Shown here: positions 9,903-21,097 of the stretch, in pieces
Position numbering within the stretch: the stretch's first letter is position 1
How the letters are laid out: each line of letters begins with the position of its first letter
Source of the DNA: Prunus persica
Lineage: Eukaryota; Streptophyta; Magnoliopsida; Rosales; Rosaceae
Length of the DNA stretch: 64,000 nucleotides
Reading direction: 5' to 3'
Assembly (NCBI RefSeq): GCF_000346465.2
Contig: NC_034014.1
Coordinates: forward strand, 2,160,854-2,224,853
Notes under the pieces: generated by a model
The model's database searches: none
What the model was told of the DNA's origin: nothing
What the model saw: the letters and a program-made list of their open reading frames with translations, nothing else
Translations under genes and position numbers: made by a program

Positions 9903-12900
9903 CTAGCTTTTGAGGAATATTGGCTCTGCAGCATATTGACTAGGTTGAAGGGAAACAATGTTTACCTGCAGTATACTAACCCCACTCTGTGATGACAAGG
10001 CATTCACGTTCGCTTGTTGGGAAGCACTGACAGGAGTTTGTGGGGCAGAGCCCAAAGCAAACTGCTGCAATGAGTTCAGTGTATTTCCTTGTCCTGAATC
10101 CAAATTGTAACTAGGATGCAACCAAAACATATTGGAACTAGGCTGCAACCAATACATCATGTTCTGCTGCGCTGTTCCAGATAAAGAAGACATGGAACTT
10201 TGCTGCAATCTCGCCATATTGTTCTGCTGCAATGTTGCGGCAGAACCTTGTAAGTTCATTAAAAGCATCTGTGGGTTTATTTGATTTTCATGAGATTGCA
10301 CTCTAGTAATGTGAGATTGTGAAAGCTGCATGGAGTGCATACGAGATGGGGGGAGCTGCCCTTGATGCAGAGAAGAAACTGGCTTCCTACGTCCATTTAT
10401 ATTAATAAAATTTACTATCTGCTTTTCGTATAAAACCAACTTGTCTTTCAAACCAGGTGAAATGCTACTTTTGGAAATCTGTAAGACTGATATGAGGCGC
10501 TCCAACATGGCCTTGAAGAAATTCAGTTTGTCAAGCTGCTTTGATTTTGGTGGTTGTGGAAGAGAATTGTGCTGGCAAACAGAAAGAACAACATACACGA
10601 TGAGTAAGCAACAAAATAGCAATGTTACAAGTAACAAGACTTTGTAGCAAATAATATTATTGGCATTGTAAGCGAAAAAAGTAAACTACTACTGGCATTA
10701 ACAATCCCATGTAAGCGGTATACATGGCTGCAATAATTAAACAGGAGATCTAGTTGGAGGGATCTATCACAGACCATCACCATGATAACCTTGAAGGGAC
10801 AGGCTGCTCAATGGTAAAAGTTGAGCAACAAATTGAGTGAGGAAAAGGATGAAGTGATTACAAACCTGCAGAAGATAACTAGCAAATCTCTGATACATTT
10901 CACTTAGTTCGGGTAAATACATCTCCTTCATGACTTCGATCTGCAAATCGAAGTCAGCAAGACAAAGATGATTAGAAAGAACTTTGTTGCAGCTACATGC
11001 TTGCAGACACCAGATTTCTTTGTTTCTTAGTACCTCATGCATCTATTAAAGTTTTTTTGTCTAATGCTTCAAAATACAGTGTTCAATAATATAAAGAGAT
11101 TCTTTAGAGAATTTATAAAGAGCATAGTGGTCTCTATCTTTGAAGCCTCTTTCTTATGGGATATTAGAAAATTTGATTCCCCACTACTAAAAATGTTTTT
11201 CATCTATTCCTAGTTTATTACCCATCCGGCAGTTCAATTGACTTTATTTTTTCAAAATTTTAAATATAAACAAAATAGACATCAGAATGCCACTGCTTTC
11301 TTCTGATAATAATAGAAAATTTGATTTTCTGCCACTGAAAAATGTATATTCTGTATTCCTAGGTTATTCACCATTATGTCCTGTGATTTGAGAAGCAACC
11401 ATCATTCCTGATCAATGTTTTAAAAAGCGAAAGCGTAAGCTGAGACATTTTACCTCCCATGAGGCGAGGCATAAGCCTCGAAGCGTTGAAAAATACCATT
11501 AAAAAAACCTGATAAACCCTGAATATAATCCCTATCCAAAAGGCCAAACTCCCAAATTGCTGCATTTCATTTCCTTTTCAATCCTATATCACTCACTTGT
11601 GAACACCAGTTTCCATTTTCTGAGAATAATTGAATGTTCAGTTTTTCACTACTAAAAACTGTATCTTATTTCCTCAAAGAGATAAAATTTCATTTTCATA
11701 TCCCTACTTTATTACCGTTGTCTCCTATTGTTCCAGCAGCTAATGACATTAGTAATAAAGCCTGTATATAATCCCCAGTCCAGCTCACCTGAGGAACTGA
11801 AATGAGGACTTGTGAGTGCCTGACTAACAAGAGCCAGTGGATTAAATCTGACATAATCAAATGGCAGATATTCCTATTAAACCAATCAGACCGGATTATC
11901 TCCACAACCCATACACCAAAATGGCTGAAACACTGGAGCCATAGGAAGAAAGAGAATGGGCCGAAAACTTGCAAGATATGCATTGGTCTTGTTAGTTAGG
12001 TGATCACAATCACAAGTCTTCATTTTCAGTCCCACGGGTGAGCAGTACTGATATAATCCCTACCCAAGTGACCAAGCCCCAAAACAGCGGCTTATATTTC
12101 TTTCTAATCCTAGCCATTTAATGGCATGTAATTACAGTTACCCAAAAAAAATGACATTTAATTACATGCCAGAGAATCTTACCTCTTGATAGACCTCTTC
12201 TTGCCAGTCAACCCCATTTGCATGTCTTGTCGGGGATATAGAATCTGGAGTTGGTACTGAGTTATACAAAATTATAAGTAATAAAATCATACAAAATTTT
12301 CTTATGAAGGAAATAATGGAGAAAAACATTACCTTCAGAACTTCTTTTTTTCAGGTCAATATTATCTTCAGAACTTTGATCAAGAAAAGTGGGAACCAAT
12401 TCAGTCAAAAGTGATCCTGCAAAAACATGAACGGTATTTAAAAGACCATTACATATGACATGAACAATCTGAGAATACACTGAAAACCCAAGTGGCCAAA
12501 CGGGATTATAAGTGATAAAATCATACAAAATTTTCTTTATGAAGGTAACAATGGAGAAAAGCATTACCTTCAGAACTTTTTTTTTTATGCTCGATATTAC
12601 CTTCAGAACTTTGATGAAGAAAAATCGGACCCAATTCAGTAAAAAATGATACTGCAAAAACATGAACGGTATTTATTTGAAAGATCATTTTACATGACAT
12701 GAACAGTCTGAGAACACACCGAAGCCCAAGTGCTTAAGCCAAACAGGATTATAAGTGATAAAATCATACAAAAAATTTCTTATGAAGATAATAATGGAAA
12801 AAAGCATTACCTTCAGAACTTTCTTTTTTTCGGTCAATATTACCTTCAGAACTTTGATCAAGAAAAATCGGAACCAACTCAGTCAAAAATGATTCTGCAA

Positions 12901-14787
12901 CACATGACATGAACAGTCTGAGAAAACACTGAAAGCCCAAGTGCTTAAGCAACAGGATTATGAATACACAGCAGTGTAGGTAATAAAGCCATGGGAAACT
13001 GTTATTGATAAACAACCATCAGATTCAAAGACGCTTCAGATAAGAGTGTTCTCCAAGTTTCTATTCACAAGATAAGGATCCACAAATTATGTTTTTAACA
13101 ACCAAAATAAAATTTTTACAGTTAAACTATTAAGAGCTTAACAATAAGTATCTTTCTCAACATTATTCATGAAAAAACAAATATACCAAAACTAAAGTAA
13201 AAGGAAAAAGAAGCTTCAATGTCAACCAATAAAGTAACAGATAAACGTCTCCAAGTGGCAACTATGATTCTAAAGTTTAAACCTGAATGGGAATCATGGT
13301 GGTCTACCCTACATACCTATTTTAGACGTATGCAAAAAAGCTAGCAAATTAGGCTAAGTATGTGCTTTTCTCTTTTCTTAGGGTTTAATTACTATTTCCT
13401 TATTCTTTTGGGATTATTGTTTCCAATTCTATTTCCTTGCCCTCATGTGGAACCACTGTGATCATCTAATTACCAAACAATGCTCAAAATGTCCCCTCCA
13501 TTATATGTCTCAAATCAACCTAAAAAAGAAAAGCAACAACCGGCAGGGAAATTTCAAAATGACCACAAAATTTGACACTCATTCAATCATCACAAAATTG
13601 ACTGCCAACATAGATATCGGAAATGAGTCTCTTCAGATAAGACGTGGGGAGGAAATAGTAGACCATTTTCAGGCAATTAAGCAATAACAACAAAGCTACA
13701 CAACACAGGAAAACGCCCTATTTTTGTTTTGTCAAACCTGCAGCTTTCCATATAAAACACAAATATCACAATCTCTATATGTCGAATAGCATGCAAGCAG
13801 GGAGACAATGGCAGTAGTATCCTATTACCATCAGAGTAGGACTGTAAAGAATTGGCCATTGTGTTCTGAGACTTGATCTCCATTGTTAGCATCTTCAGAC
13901 TAATCTTCCGTAGGTAATCCGACTGTAAAAAGAAACCCATGCTAAACTTAGACTACATTGCTATCCAAAATACAAAGAAAGCTGAAACACAGACCATGTT
14001 TATTTAAGAAATTACATATGTACAGATCAGTACATATCTAAGTAGAGTTACTTGTCATATACTAAGAAAAATTTGGACCCAAGAGTTATTGAAGTACCTG
14101 GCTAGTGGCAGCAGCATAAATCTTTTCCTCAAACCTTACAGCAATTTTCTTGAGCTCCTGTAAACCCTCTTGACTAGAGAAAGGGAGATGCCTCTTCAAT
14201 GTCTCCATTCTTTACATGCAACACAATCAATAAAATTTATCGACCATATCAAAGCATGGCATGGTGGTAGAGTTCTTAACAACAAAACTGAATTCAGGAT
14301 GAATAAATAAATTCGCACAAAAGGGGTTATATATCATTCAAGCATGTTAGCTTTGATATATGCAGTCATTTCTGTATGAATACATGAAAGCGCATCCTGG
14401 TTTCATGTAAGTAAACATATATGAGGACTAGATTACTAGCTTTTCTTTCTTTCTTTAGACATACATCTTGTTGACAATTTTTTGCCTCGTATCTGGCTGC
14501 AATTGATTCCTCCAATCGCCTGTGCCCATTGAGGGATCTCCATCTCCAGAAGGGCTCATTAAGGGCAATCCAAATCCAGAAGGGCTCATTGAGGGCTCTC
14601 CATCTTCATCTTCAGAGGGGCTCATTGAGGGCTCTCCATCTTCATCTTCAGAAGGGCTCATTGAGGGCTCTCCATCTTCATCTTCTGAAGGGCTCTCATT
14701 ATCATCAGCGTACATCTTGTCTGTGTCCATTGAGGGTTCGCTTGAACCACCTTGAGGAGGCCGAGGCTTCTCATTATCGGTATCCAT
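9903..14787 (-). CDS. MED15: MED15-like gene with KIX domain (copy E), 9 coding exons, 532 aa
   Basis: Mediator tail subunit 15 relative. MED15 links DNA-bound activators to RNA polymerase II in the nucleus; the Arabidopsis orthologue MED15a/NRB4 acts in salicylate responses. Inferred exons: 14465-14787, 14098-14209, 13829-13922, 12811-12894, 12568-12651, 12333-12416, 12183-12256, 10866-10940, 9903-10571. All phases agree, giving 533 codons with stop. Order in the protein: an acidic repeat insert (GEPSMSPSEDED, three times); KIX start DWRNQLQPDTRQKIVNK; METLKRHLPFSSQEGLQEL; SDYLRKISLKML; three 28-residue repeats from tandem exons; ANGVDWQEEVYQE and MKEMYLPELSEMYQ, which are MED15 hallmarks; then a Q/S/N-rich tail. 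It stops after FLKS, far short of full MED15 (over 1,000 aa). A donor (CAG|GTAAAC) before that stop could instead splice to 9,197. A 5' untranslated exon with donor at about 14,957 is likely. Confidence 0.65.
12333..12894 (-). repeat. Three tandem copies of an 84-bp exon in the MED15-like gene
   Basis: A unit of roughly 235-245 bp (exon plus flanking intron) is repeated three times. The exons are 12811-12894, 12568-12651 and 12333-12416, each exactly 84 nt in the same phase. Each encodes a version of SFLTELVPIFLDQSSEGNID followed by a lysine-rich KKESSEG end. All three keep an acceptor (GCAG) and a donor (GAAG|GTAAT). Adding or skipping one changes the protein by 28 residues without a frameshift. 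The copies differ at many sites (FLDQ, FLHQ, FLDQ), so they are not a recent assembly artefact. An internal GAAG|GTAATATT in two copies could serve as an alternative donor. Confidence 0.75.
14590..14700 (-). repeat. In-frame minisatellite coding for an acidic repeat
   Basis: A 36-bp unit reading GEPSMSPSEDED on the minus strand is present three times almost identically and is followed by shorter, diverged units (GLPLMSPSG, GDPSMGTG). It lies in exon 1 of the MED15-like gene E, between the start codon and the KIX domain. Relatives of the same repeat are seen in the fragments at 26.3 kb and 31.15 kb, so it marks a sublineage of the duplicated family that copies A, B and D lack. Confidence 0.85.
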
Positions 14788-15129
14788 CAGCTCTAACCAA
14801 CAGAACACACCACCCTCAAACAAAACTTGAACTGCAAAAGATCGGAAACCAGAAACTATCAGTATCCTGCTCCTATATACTAAAGGGTACGATCTAAAAC
14901 CAGGAACAAATCAACCTAACAATTAGATAATGAAATGAACTAAGCTTAGAGTTCTTACCTTTTGGCAGAGTGAGAAAGGTTTGGCAACTTGAAGATGAAG
15001 ACCACTCTCTCTTTCCCACTTAAGTTGCAGGAAGTTTCCCTCATTTCACTATCTCGTTGTGCTCAAAAGTAAAAAAGAAGACTTGCCGTTTTTTTTTTTA
15101 AAGAATAAAAAGTTTACTTTTGGAACTAT
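14788..15129 (-). promoter_or_regulatory. Leader and upstream region of MED15-like gene E, interrupted by a MULE
   Basis: Upstream of the start codon there is an acceptor-like GTTGGTTAG before AGCTGATG and a donor-like AAAAG|GTAAGAACTC at about 14,957. This suggests an untranslated first exon near 14,958-15,060 with pieces such as CTCTCTTTCCCACTTAAG. The Mutator-like element starts at 15,139 and must have separated this leader from its original promoter DNA. A related leader (TAGGGTTATTACCTTGGGCAGAG) occurs at 26,660 and 30,957. Confidence 0.4.
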
Positions 15130-15138
15130 TAAAAAGTA

Positions 15139-15445
15139 GGGAAATAGCTCAAAATACCACCCATTTTATAATTTTTTGTGAAAATACCACCTTTTCCCAC
15201 AAATTTTAAAACTACCACCTCTAAATATATCTTTATTGTCGACTGATTGCACCCATATCACATTTTCAGAAATTTGGTTCTGTCTCAGCTTGCTCAGCCC
15301 CCTTTTCTCTTTCTGTCTCTCTCTGTGTCTCTCTCTTTGCTCTAGCACAGATCTGTCTCTCTCTTTGCTCTAGCGCAGATCTCTGTCTCTCTCTTTGCTC
15401 TCTCTCTAGCGCAAATCTCTCTCTCTCTCTCTCTCTCACAGCTTT
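15139..15445 (+). repeat. Left terminal inverted repeat of the MULE
   Basis: About 305 bp matching the reverse complement of 20,717-21,027 with some substitutions. Landmarks in order: AAATACCACCC, AAAACTACCACCT, TTTATTGTC, ATTGCACCCATATCAC, TCAGCCCCCTTTTCTC, and then a CT-rich part with interspersed CTCTAGCGCAGATCT units. The CT-rich inner half contracts and expands between the two ends. Confidence 0.88.
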
Positions 15446-15985
15446 GTCTTGTTCTCTGTTCTGAATCATGAACCCCTCCCTCAACCCCATATTTGAGGTA
15501 TGTCTTCTGAATAGCTGCTTGCAACCTTGAAGCTTTACTGGATCGCCGACTTCAAATAGGTAGTGTTGATGGTTATTTTCTTAATATATGTTGGATTATG
15601 TGAAATTGGTTTTATTTTGATTGCTTGGGTTTCTGTTAAATTGGTTTTGGCTGTAATTGCTTTGGGTTAGGTTTTTTGAATCTTCATGCTCATCCATCTG
15701 GGTTTTTACCAATTGCATTTAGATTGCTCTGGATATATGAATCTTGAAACTTTGGATTTTCCATTTGATGTAGTGGATTTGTATAGTGTGATGTAATGAA
15801 TCCTTGTTCACTGCTGTGTTTGTGTTGTATTGTTGTCGTGTTCCTGTTATTTTGTTGTGGTATTGCTGTTATATTGCCATTATATTGCTATTATATTGAT
15901 GTTATATTGCTGTTATATTGTCATTGTATTGCCTGATTATTGTGGTTGTATTGTGTTAATGAAATAATTTTTTTCATAGTCAGAA

Positions 15986-16325
15986 ATGGAGATAATTGTT
16001 ATTCTGGTTTGCTACAATGGAAAATGGGTAACCTCAAAGAAGATATGCAAATACGAAGGGGGTGACTCAAAAGGCTTAATAGTTCCACGAACCATCACAT
16101 TTGCTGAACTGTTGGATTGTGTGCATCAAATTAGTAATGCAAACAGCAAGGAAGATAAGGTTTGCTTAAAATTCTCAGTTTTGGTACTCGAATGAGTGAA
16201 AGCACATAAAGATTGAGGACGATGACGATGTCAAATTTTTTATGAAGCGATCTAAAAGTGTAGCCTTGGTTTTCCCTTCGCGGGATAGTATTGTTAGGGT
16301 TCAGTGGCGATTTATTTTGCATGTC
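15986..16325 (+). pseudogene. N-terminal piece of a MuDR-type transposase
   Basis: Starts MEIIVILVCYNGKWV and continues ...LDCVHQISNANSKEDKV. The FVYYNGKW-like strand at the very start, followed by a small beta-grasp-type module, is the usual N-terminus of plant MULE proteins. After a stop the next frame gives HIKIEDDDDVKFFMKRSKS, matching the PIKIENDEDVKFFL-type continuation, so a frameshift or stop separates the two. The zinc-knuckle, SWIM and catalytic parts are absent, probably lost before the solo LTR inserted. Just upstream (about 15,850-15,940) is a degenerate repeat of ATTGCTGTTAT-like units. Confidence 0.7.
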
Positions 16326-16728
16326 TAAAATGCAGTCTGAAATGGATGTTGTTCGGCTTAATCTTCATATATGTAATTCTTGTATTAACAATTGACACAA
16401 ATTAATCTCGTAATCATCTCATTATTAACTAGTAATGAGTCAAGGTAAGAAAATAAAATGAAACAAAACAAGAAACCCAAAATAAACAAAAACAGCAATT
16501 TCTAGCACCATTTTATCTCCACTATATCGCTACTGTATCACCAAGGTATCGCCATTTTATTGCTTTTTAGACAGAAACGAATTATGCACTTCCTCTGTTT
16601 TTCAGTTTTGCCATATGTCCATTTTTTGACCTTTAAGTTTTCTACCCATTACGCAAATTTTGTGTTCTATATATGATTGGATTAAGCACAGAAAAATGAA
16701 GAAAACTACATGGACCAAATGTCAAAAA

Positions 16729-19551
16729 TGTAAGAACCCAAGCCAAAATATCTAAAAATTGAGAGCCAAAAGACGATTTTGCCCTCGCATATTTTAAAAG
16801 GGGAAAATTTGACTTTTTGATCGGAAAAGAATTTGGCAATTCCGCTTATGCCGTTGCGTAGAGCACGGCGAAACGAGTTCGTAGACATGGAGTAGACCCG
16901 AACCAGAGTTGTAATGAAGAAGTTACGGTCAAAATACTCACGAGGGCAAAATGGAAATTTTGGGAGATCATTTTTTAAATCTGTTTTCTTCTCTCACTCT
17001 CTCATTCTCTCACTCTCTCTCTCTCTCTCTCTCCCTCTCTCTCTCCCTCCCGAGAGTTCAAAAAAACAGAAGGGCAGCCACCTTCCAAGCCACCCCGACC
17101 CTCCGGAACGGACCCAGCAGCACCGGCCAGCTCCCGCCAGCAACCTCAGCCCGTCCGCCGCCCCTGCTGGAGCCGCTGGAAACTGCTGGAAAACGCAGCA
17201 GTTTTGGCCGATTTTCCAACCTCAGTTTCTCCCACATCCGGACACCAAATCAGTCGTGTGAGGTATCGATTTCTAGCTATTTTTCGTGCTCTAACTGATG
17301 GTTGGCTGGGTTTAGATCGATTTCACCTTTAGGTTGCTTAATTTTCAATTTGAAATTGGCCGAACTTCGGCCACCGGAATCGGCCCTTTCCGTCCACTTT
17401 TCGGGGGTTGTCCAAGAACAAAAGTGACTCCAAATGGGGTGTTTTACCTAGGGTAGGAGTTTGGAGTCTCGGTTCCAAAATTGTTTTTCGGCACACCCGA
17501 ATCGCTTTGGACACCCAATCGGTCCGCGCGTGTGGCGGCGCGTGGGCCAGGGTGGTGGCACGGCTCTGGCCAGTTTTGAGACCCTCGTGCCATCACGAGT
17601 GTGTAGGATTTCGCGGAACTCAATTCGGAGTCCGTTTGAGCCCCGAACGGATTTTTCCATAATATGCGATTTCCGGGTGCAGTGTCGTCTAGCCGTTGGA
17701 TCGCACCCCATTTCGGATATGTTGTCCTACATTTCAGGATCGTGTAGAATTCAACGGATTTCGAATTGGAGTCCCGGATACTCCGGAATCGCGAACCCTA
17801 GGGCTAGGGTTAGGGTTTTAAGCGATAGCGCGATTTTGGCCAATCCGACCGTCCATTTCGAACCAAACTCGCAGGATATGGGTTTTACACAGTGAGGAAC
17901 CTCTAGAGAATCCCAGATCGGCCATCGGAGATCGTGGACCCCACGGGGTTCCGGATCGGCCGGTCTAACAGTTTATCGCTTGGTAAGGTTTCCGGTCTTT
18001 TAAGGCCATTCTAATTATCTGAAATGCTACAGTGGGCATAGAGTTGACTTTACAATGAGAGCACGCATTTCTAGGAGCTGGGGGTCAGGGTATTTAATTT
18101 AATGTTTTTATTGAGCAGTTTAGTAATTGAATATTCATGGTTAAACAGGCATCAGAGGCCAAACTGAACCACAGGAGGGACCTTCAAGAGGTCCAGCTAG
18201 CTCGGACCAGCAGTGAGTGGACCTTTCTTTTTTTAAATGATTTTCTGAATCAGTTTTATTCAGTGTGATTTATTCCTATGAATTTAAAGATTCCTTCTAT
18301 ACATTGCTTAGCTGATTTTGCTAAAGTTATTTGGACAACAGACTTTGAGATTTATGATTCAGAAATATCTAGCTCAGATTTTATCAGAATACAGAGGATG
18401 TCAGATTTTATCCAAGATAATTATTTTAGACCACCATGAATTATAGAAAGCAGAGTTTGAGTTTTCTATCAGATAAAAAGGGCAGCACAGTTATAGATTG
18501 AATAAAGATTCAGTTATTCATCAGATCTTTCAGAAATATTATGATATTTATATTTGATATTTTCTCAGCAGTTAATATTTTCTTAAACCACTGTGGGTAC
18601 CCGGTTACAGAAACAGGTGGCCGTCAAATAAGACGATGTCTACGGACATCCAGATTGCCTTCGGTTTATGTTGCCTTCGGATATGATGATGTCTACAGAC
18701 ATCCAGTTTACTTTCAGTTACGTCAGTGCACTTGACATTTGCCTCACGAGTTTTGGGGACGCCCGGATCGTGAGTGCCAGGATTGCGGATCAGGCTGACT
18801 ACGGTCTCCTGAATCCTGCCAGTTTGCGACTCGGATACACTATGTGTCGCCGAGACCTGCCAGGGGAATTGACAGATTTACAGAGGATTTGACAGTTTTA
18901 CAGGGATACACCTAAGTGGTAGTTTTAAAGAAATTTCAGTGCTTTTATGCAAATATTGATTTCAGTGATTTTACTCAATATTTCCTTGGTATTGAGCATA
19001 TCCTACATCTGGATATATATATAGATGTATATATTTATGTGAATGCTTGAATTTACCCTAATTCAGTGCAGTTTACATATTCAGTTTTATGATTATCATT
19101 GTTTTTACAGTGGGGGTTATTATGTTCATACACTGTTTGAGAACTCTATTTTGGTCCACTCACACTTTTAATGTTTTGCGCCCCCCAGGCCGTAGAAGAA
19201 CGAAGGAAACCACTCGGGCCATCATCCTAGCTTCCGACCCACCACCAAAGTGTAGGAGTTCGTTGTAACTCTTTTGTAAATCCTGTAAAGTTGTATAGAA
19301 ATGCTCTGAGATCTTGTTGAACATAAGGAACTGGTAGGATTTTTGAGACTGTTTGACAGGTGGAAGACTTTGTGTTTGGTCAAAATACAGGGTAGACTCT
19401 GCCGGATTTTCGGCAGAAGTCGAAAGTAAATTTTAAGAAATTTGTTTAAGAAAAGGGTAAAAAGGTCATTCGTGCCCGGCATTCGCCAGGTGTCGGACAC
19501 GCACAGGATTTGGCTCGGATTCCAAAGCGGAAATTGGGTCGGGTCCTGTCA
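16729..19551. mobile_element. Solo LTR, 2.8 kb, nested in the MULE
   Basis: The 2,823-bp stretch begins TGTAAGAACCC and ends GGGTCCTGTCA, an imperfect inverted pair with TG...CA ends. It is flanked by 5-bp AAAAA on both sides (16724-16728 and 19552-19556), as expected for a retrovirus-type integration. That duplication is low-complexity, so it is weaker proof. No gag or pol is found inside. The interior holds a CT microsatellite (about 16,990-17,050), GC-rich segments with GGGTTAGGGTT, and CACTCACACTTTTAATGTTTTGCGCCCCCC near 19,160. The length fits the long LTRs of plant Ty3/gypsy (Tekay/Del-like) elements, which is an inference. The GC content is clearly higher than in neighbouring DNA. Confidence 0.65.
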
Positions 19552-19734
19552 AAAAATGGATACAAAAAATAATAAAAGTCAGTGGAAACGAACACGTCGT
19601 TTCAAACAAGTAAAATGTTATACCTCCATAAAGAGCAAGTATGTTTATATATTGAGCAATATGAAATTGTTGAACTTCACAATCTAAAGAAGAAGTATGC
19701 TAACCATGATTGCAACTCAAAAACAAAACCCAAA

Positions 19735-19905
19735 AATGGAAACAGTTTATGTGCCATGTAAGGCAATTAGCCACCGCCACCGACTGTACAATATTACATT
19801 TCACCATGTAAGACAATTAGCCAAAAACGGAAACAGTTTATGTGCCACGTAAGGCAATTAGCCACCACCACCGACTGTACAATATTACATTTCACCATGT
19901 ACAAC
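19735..19905. repeat. Two-copy tandem repeat (about 95 bp) inside the MULE
   Basis: Two near-identical adjacent units, each containing GGAAACAGTTTATGTGCCA, AAGGCAATTAGCCACC and CGACTGTACAATATTACATT. This belongs to the internal right half of the MULE, with no coding potential seen. Confidence 0.8.
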
Positions 19906-20444
19906 AAGGCCGAAGACCCTGGAAATTATTTCACCTTACTACACAGAATACCTAAACCAAATAGCTCTATCAAAATGGATGGATGACCATATAAAGCACT
20001 TCCAGCACAGCTTCGATGTCTGCATCTTCATATAAAGGATTTCCTGACATAATTAAGGAGCACAGTGAATTTTCAAGTGATAAGTGAAAACTGAACTCAA
20101 TTCACTGACATTATCATATTTACCTCATATATATGCCTCTCCCCTTAAAGCCTCAATCGCAAGCTTGAACCAGTAATATGTGATCTTCGAAGGGTGCCTA
20201 ATGTAGAGACTATAAATGAACACCTACAATTTTCCTTCTTTGGATGAAACAAAACAACAAACAAACACATAATCCAATTGCATAAATCGCCAAAACCATT
20301 AAAACCACAATGGAACGGGAATAAAACTATAATAAAATAGCAATAAAACAGCAATACGATACCAATAACAACATCAATTTCAAACAAAGAACAAAAAACA
20401 CACTCCTTCACTGTTTCAAACAAGAAATCATCACAATCAAACAA

Positions 20445-20640
20445 TTTCAGAGAAACCCATAAACCCTAAACCAAATTCAGAGAAACCCCTAAACTAATTT
20501 CATAGAAACTCATAAACCCTATACCAATTTCAGAGAAACCCCTAAACCAATTTCATAGAAACCCCTAAACCCTAAACCAATTTCATAGAAACCATACACC
20601 CTAAACCAACTTTAAACAAACCCCTAAACCCAAAGAAAAT
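20445..20640. repeat. Degenerate tandem repeat of an AAACCCTAAACCAATTTCA-like unit
   Basis: Six or more units of about 20-40 bp built from CCTAAACCAATTTCA and GAGAAACCC lie just inside the right inverted end of the MULE. Words such as AAACCCTAAACC look telomere-like, but the array is irregular and is better explained as local slippage. Confidence 0.7.
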
Positions 20641-20716
20641 GATGATGAACCGTACCTTTTGGATGTGAACAGTGGAGTTAAGCTTTGATGAACAGACATC
20701 GCTGAGGGAGGAAGAC

Positions 20717-21027
20717 CATTGAGTCAGAGAGAGAGAGAGAGAGAGAGCTGCGCTAGAGAGAGAGAGAGCAAAGAGAGACACAGATCTGCACTAGAGCAAA
20801 GAGAGAGATAGAGAGCTGCGCTAGAGAGAGCAAACAGAAAGACAGAGAGACAGAGAGAGAAAAGGGGGCTGAGCAAGTTGAGAGAGAACCACATTTCTGA
20901 AAATGTGATATGGGTGCAATCAGTGGACAATAAAGATGTATTTATAGGTGGTAGTTTTAAAATTTTTGGGAAGGGGTGGTATTTTCACAAAAAATTATAA
21001 AATGGGTGGTATTTTGAGCTATTTCCC
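20717..21027 (-). repeat. Right terminal inverted repeat of the MULE
   Basis: Reverse-complement partner of 15,139-15,445. Read on the minus strand it begins GGGAAATAGCTCAAAATACC and is followed by the same landmarks and CT-rich inner part. TAAAAAGTA follows directly on the plus strand. Confidence 0.88.
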
Positions 21028-21097
21028 TAAAAAGTATTACAAATTTAGAAAATTTAAAAAAATATTATTCAAGCAAGAATTCTTCTTTTGTCAGAAG

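Larger units (their letters stand above)
15139..21027 (+). mobile_element. Mutator-like element (MULE), 5.9 kb, perfect 9-bp target duplication
   Basis: Both ends start GGGAAATAGCTCAAAATACC in inverted orientation. The 9-bp TAAAAAGTA flanks the element exactly on both sides (15130-15138 and 21028-21036). Long inverted ends plus a 9-bp duplication are the signature of the Mutator superfamily. Inside, on the plus strand, is the N-terminus of a MuDR-type protein (15,986-16,325), but I see no DDE catalytic domain. A 2.8-kb solo LTR (16,729-19,551) is nested within. Without it the element is about 3.1 kb. It is probably non-autonomous now. Its insertion lies just upstream of the MED15-like gene E. 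Confidence 0.92.

Noticed and set aside
15166..15524. Arg/Glu-rich minus-strand ORFs (RERERERE...)
   Set aside because: They are translations of the CT microsatellite in the MULE end.
20445..20640. Interstitial telomere repeat (CCCTAAA words)
   Set aside because: The units are irregular, 20-40 bp long and contain non-telomeric AATTTCA blocks. They are internal to the MULE.
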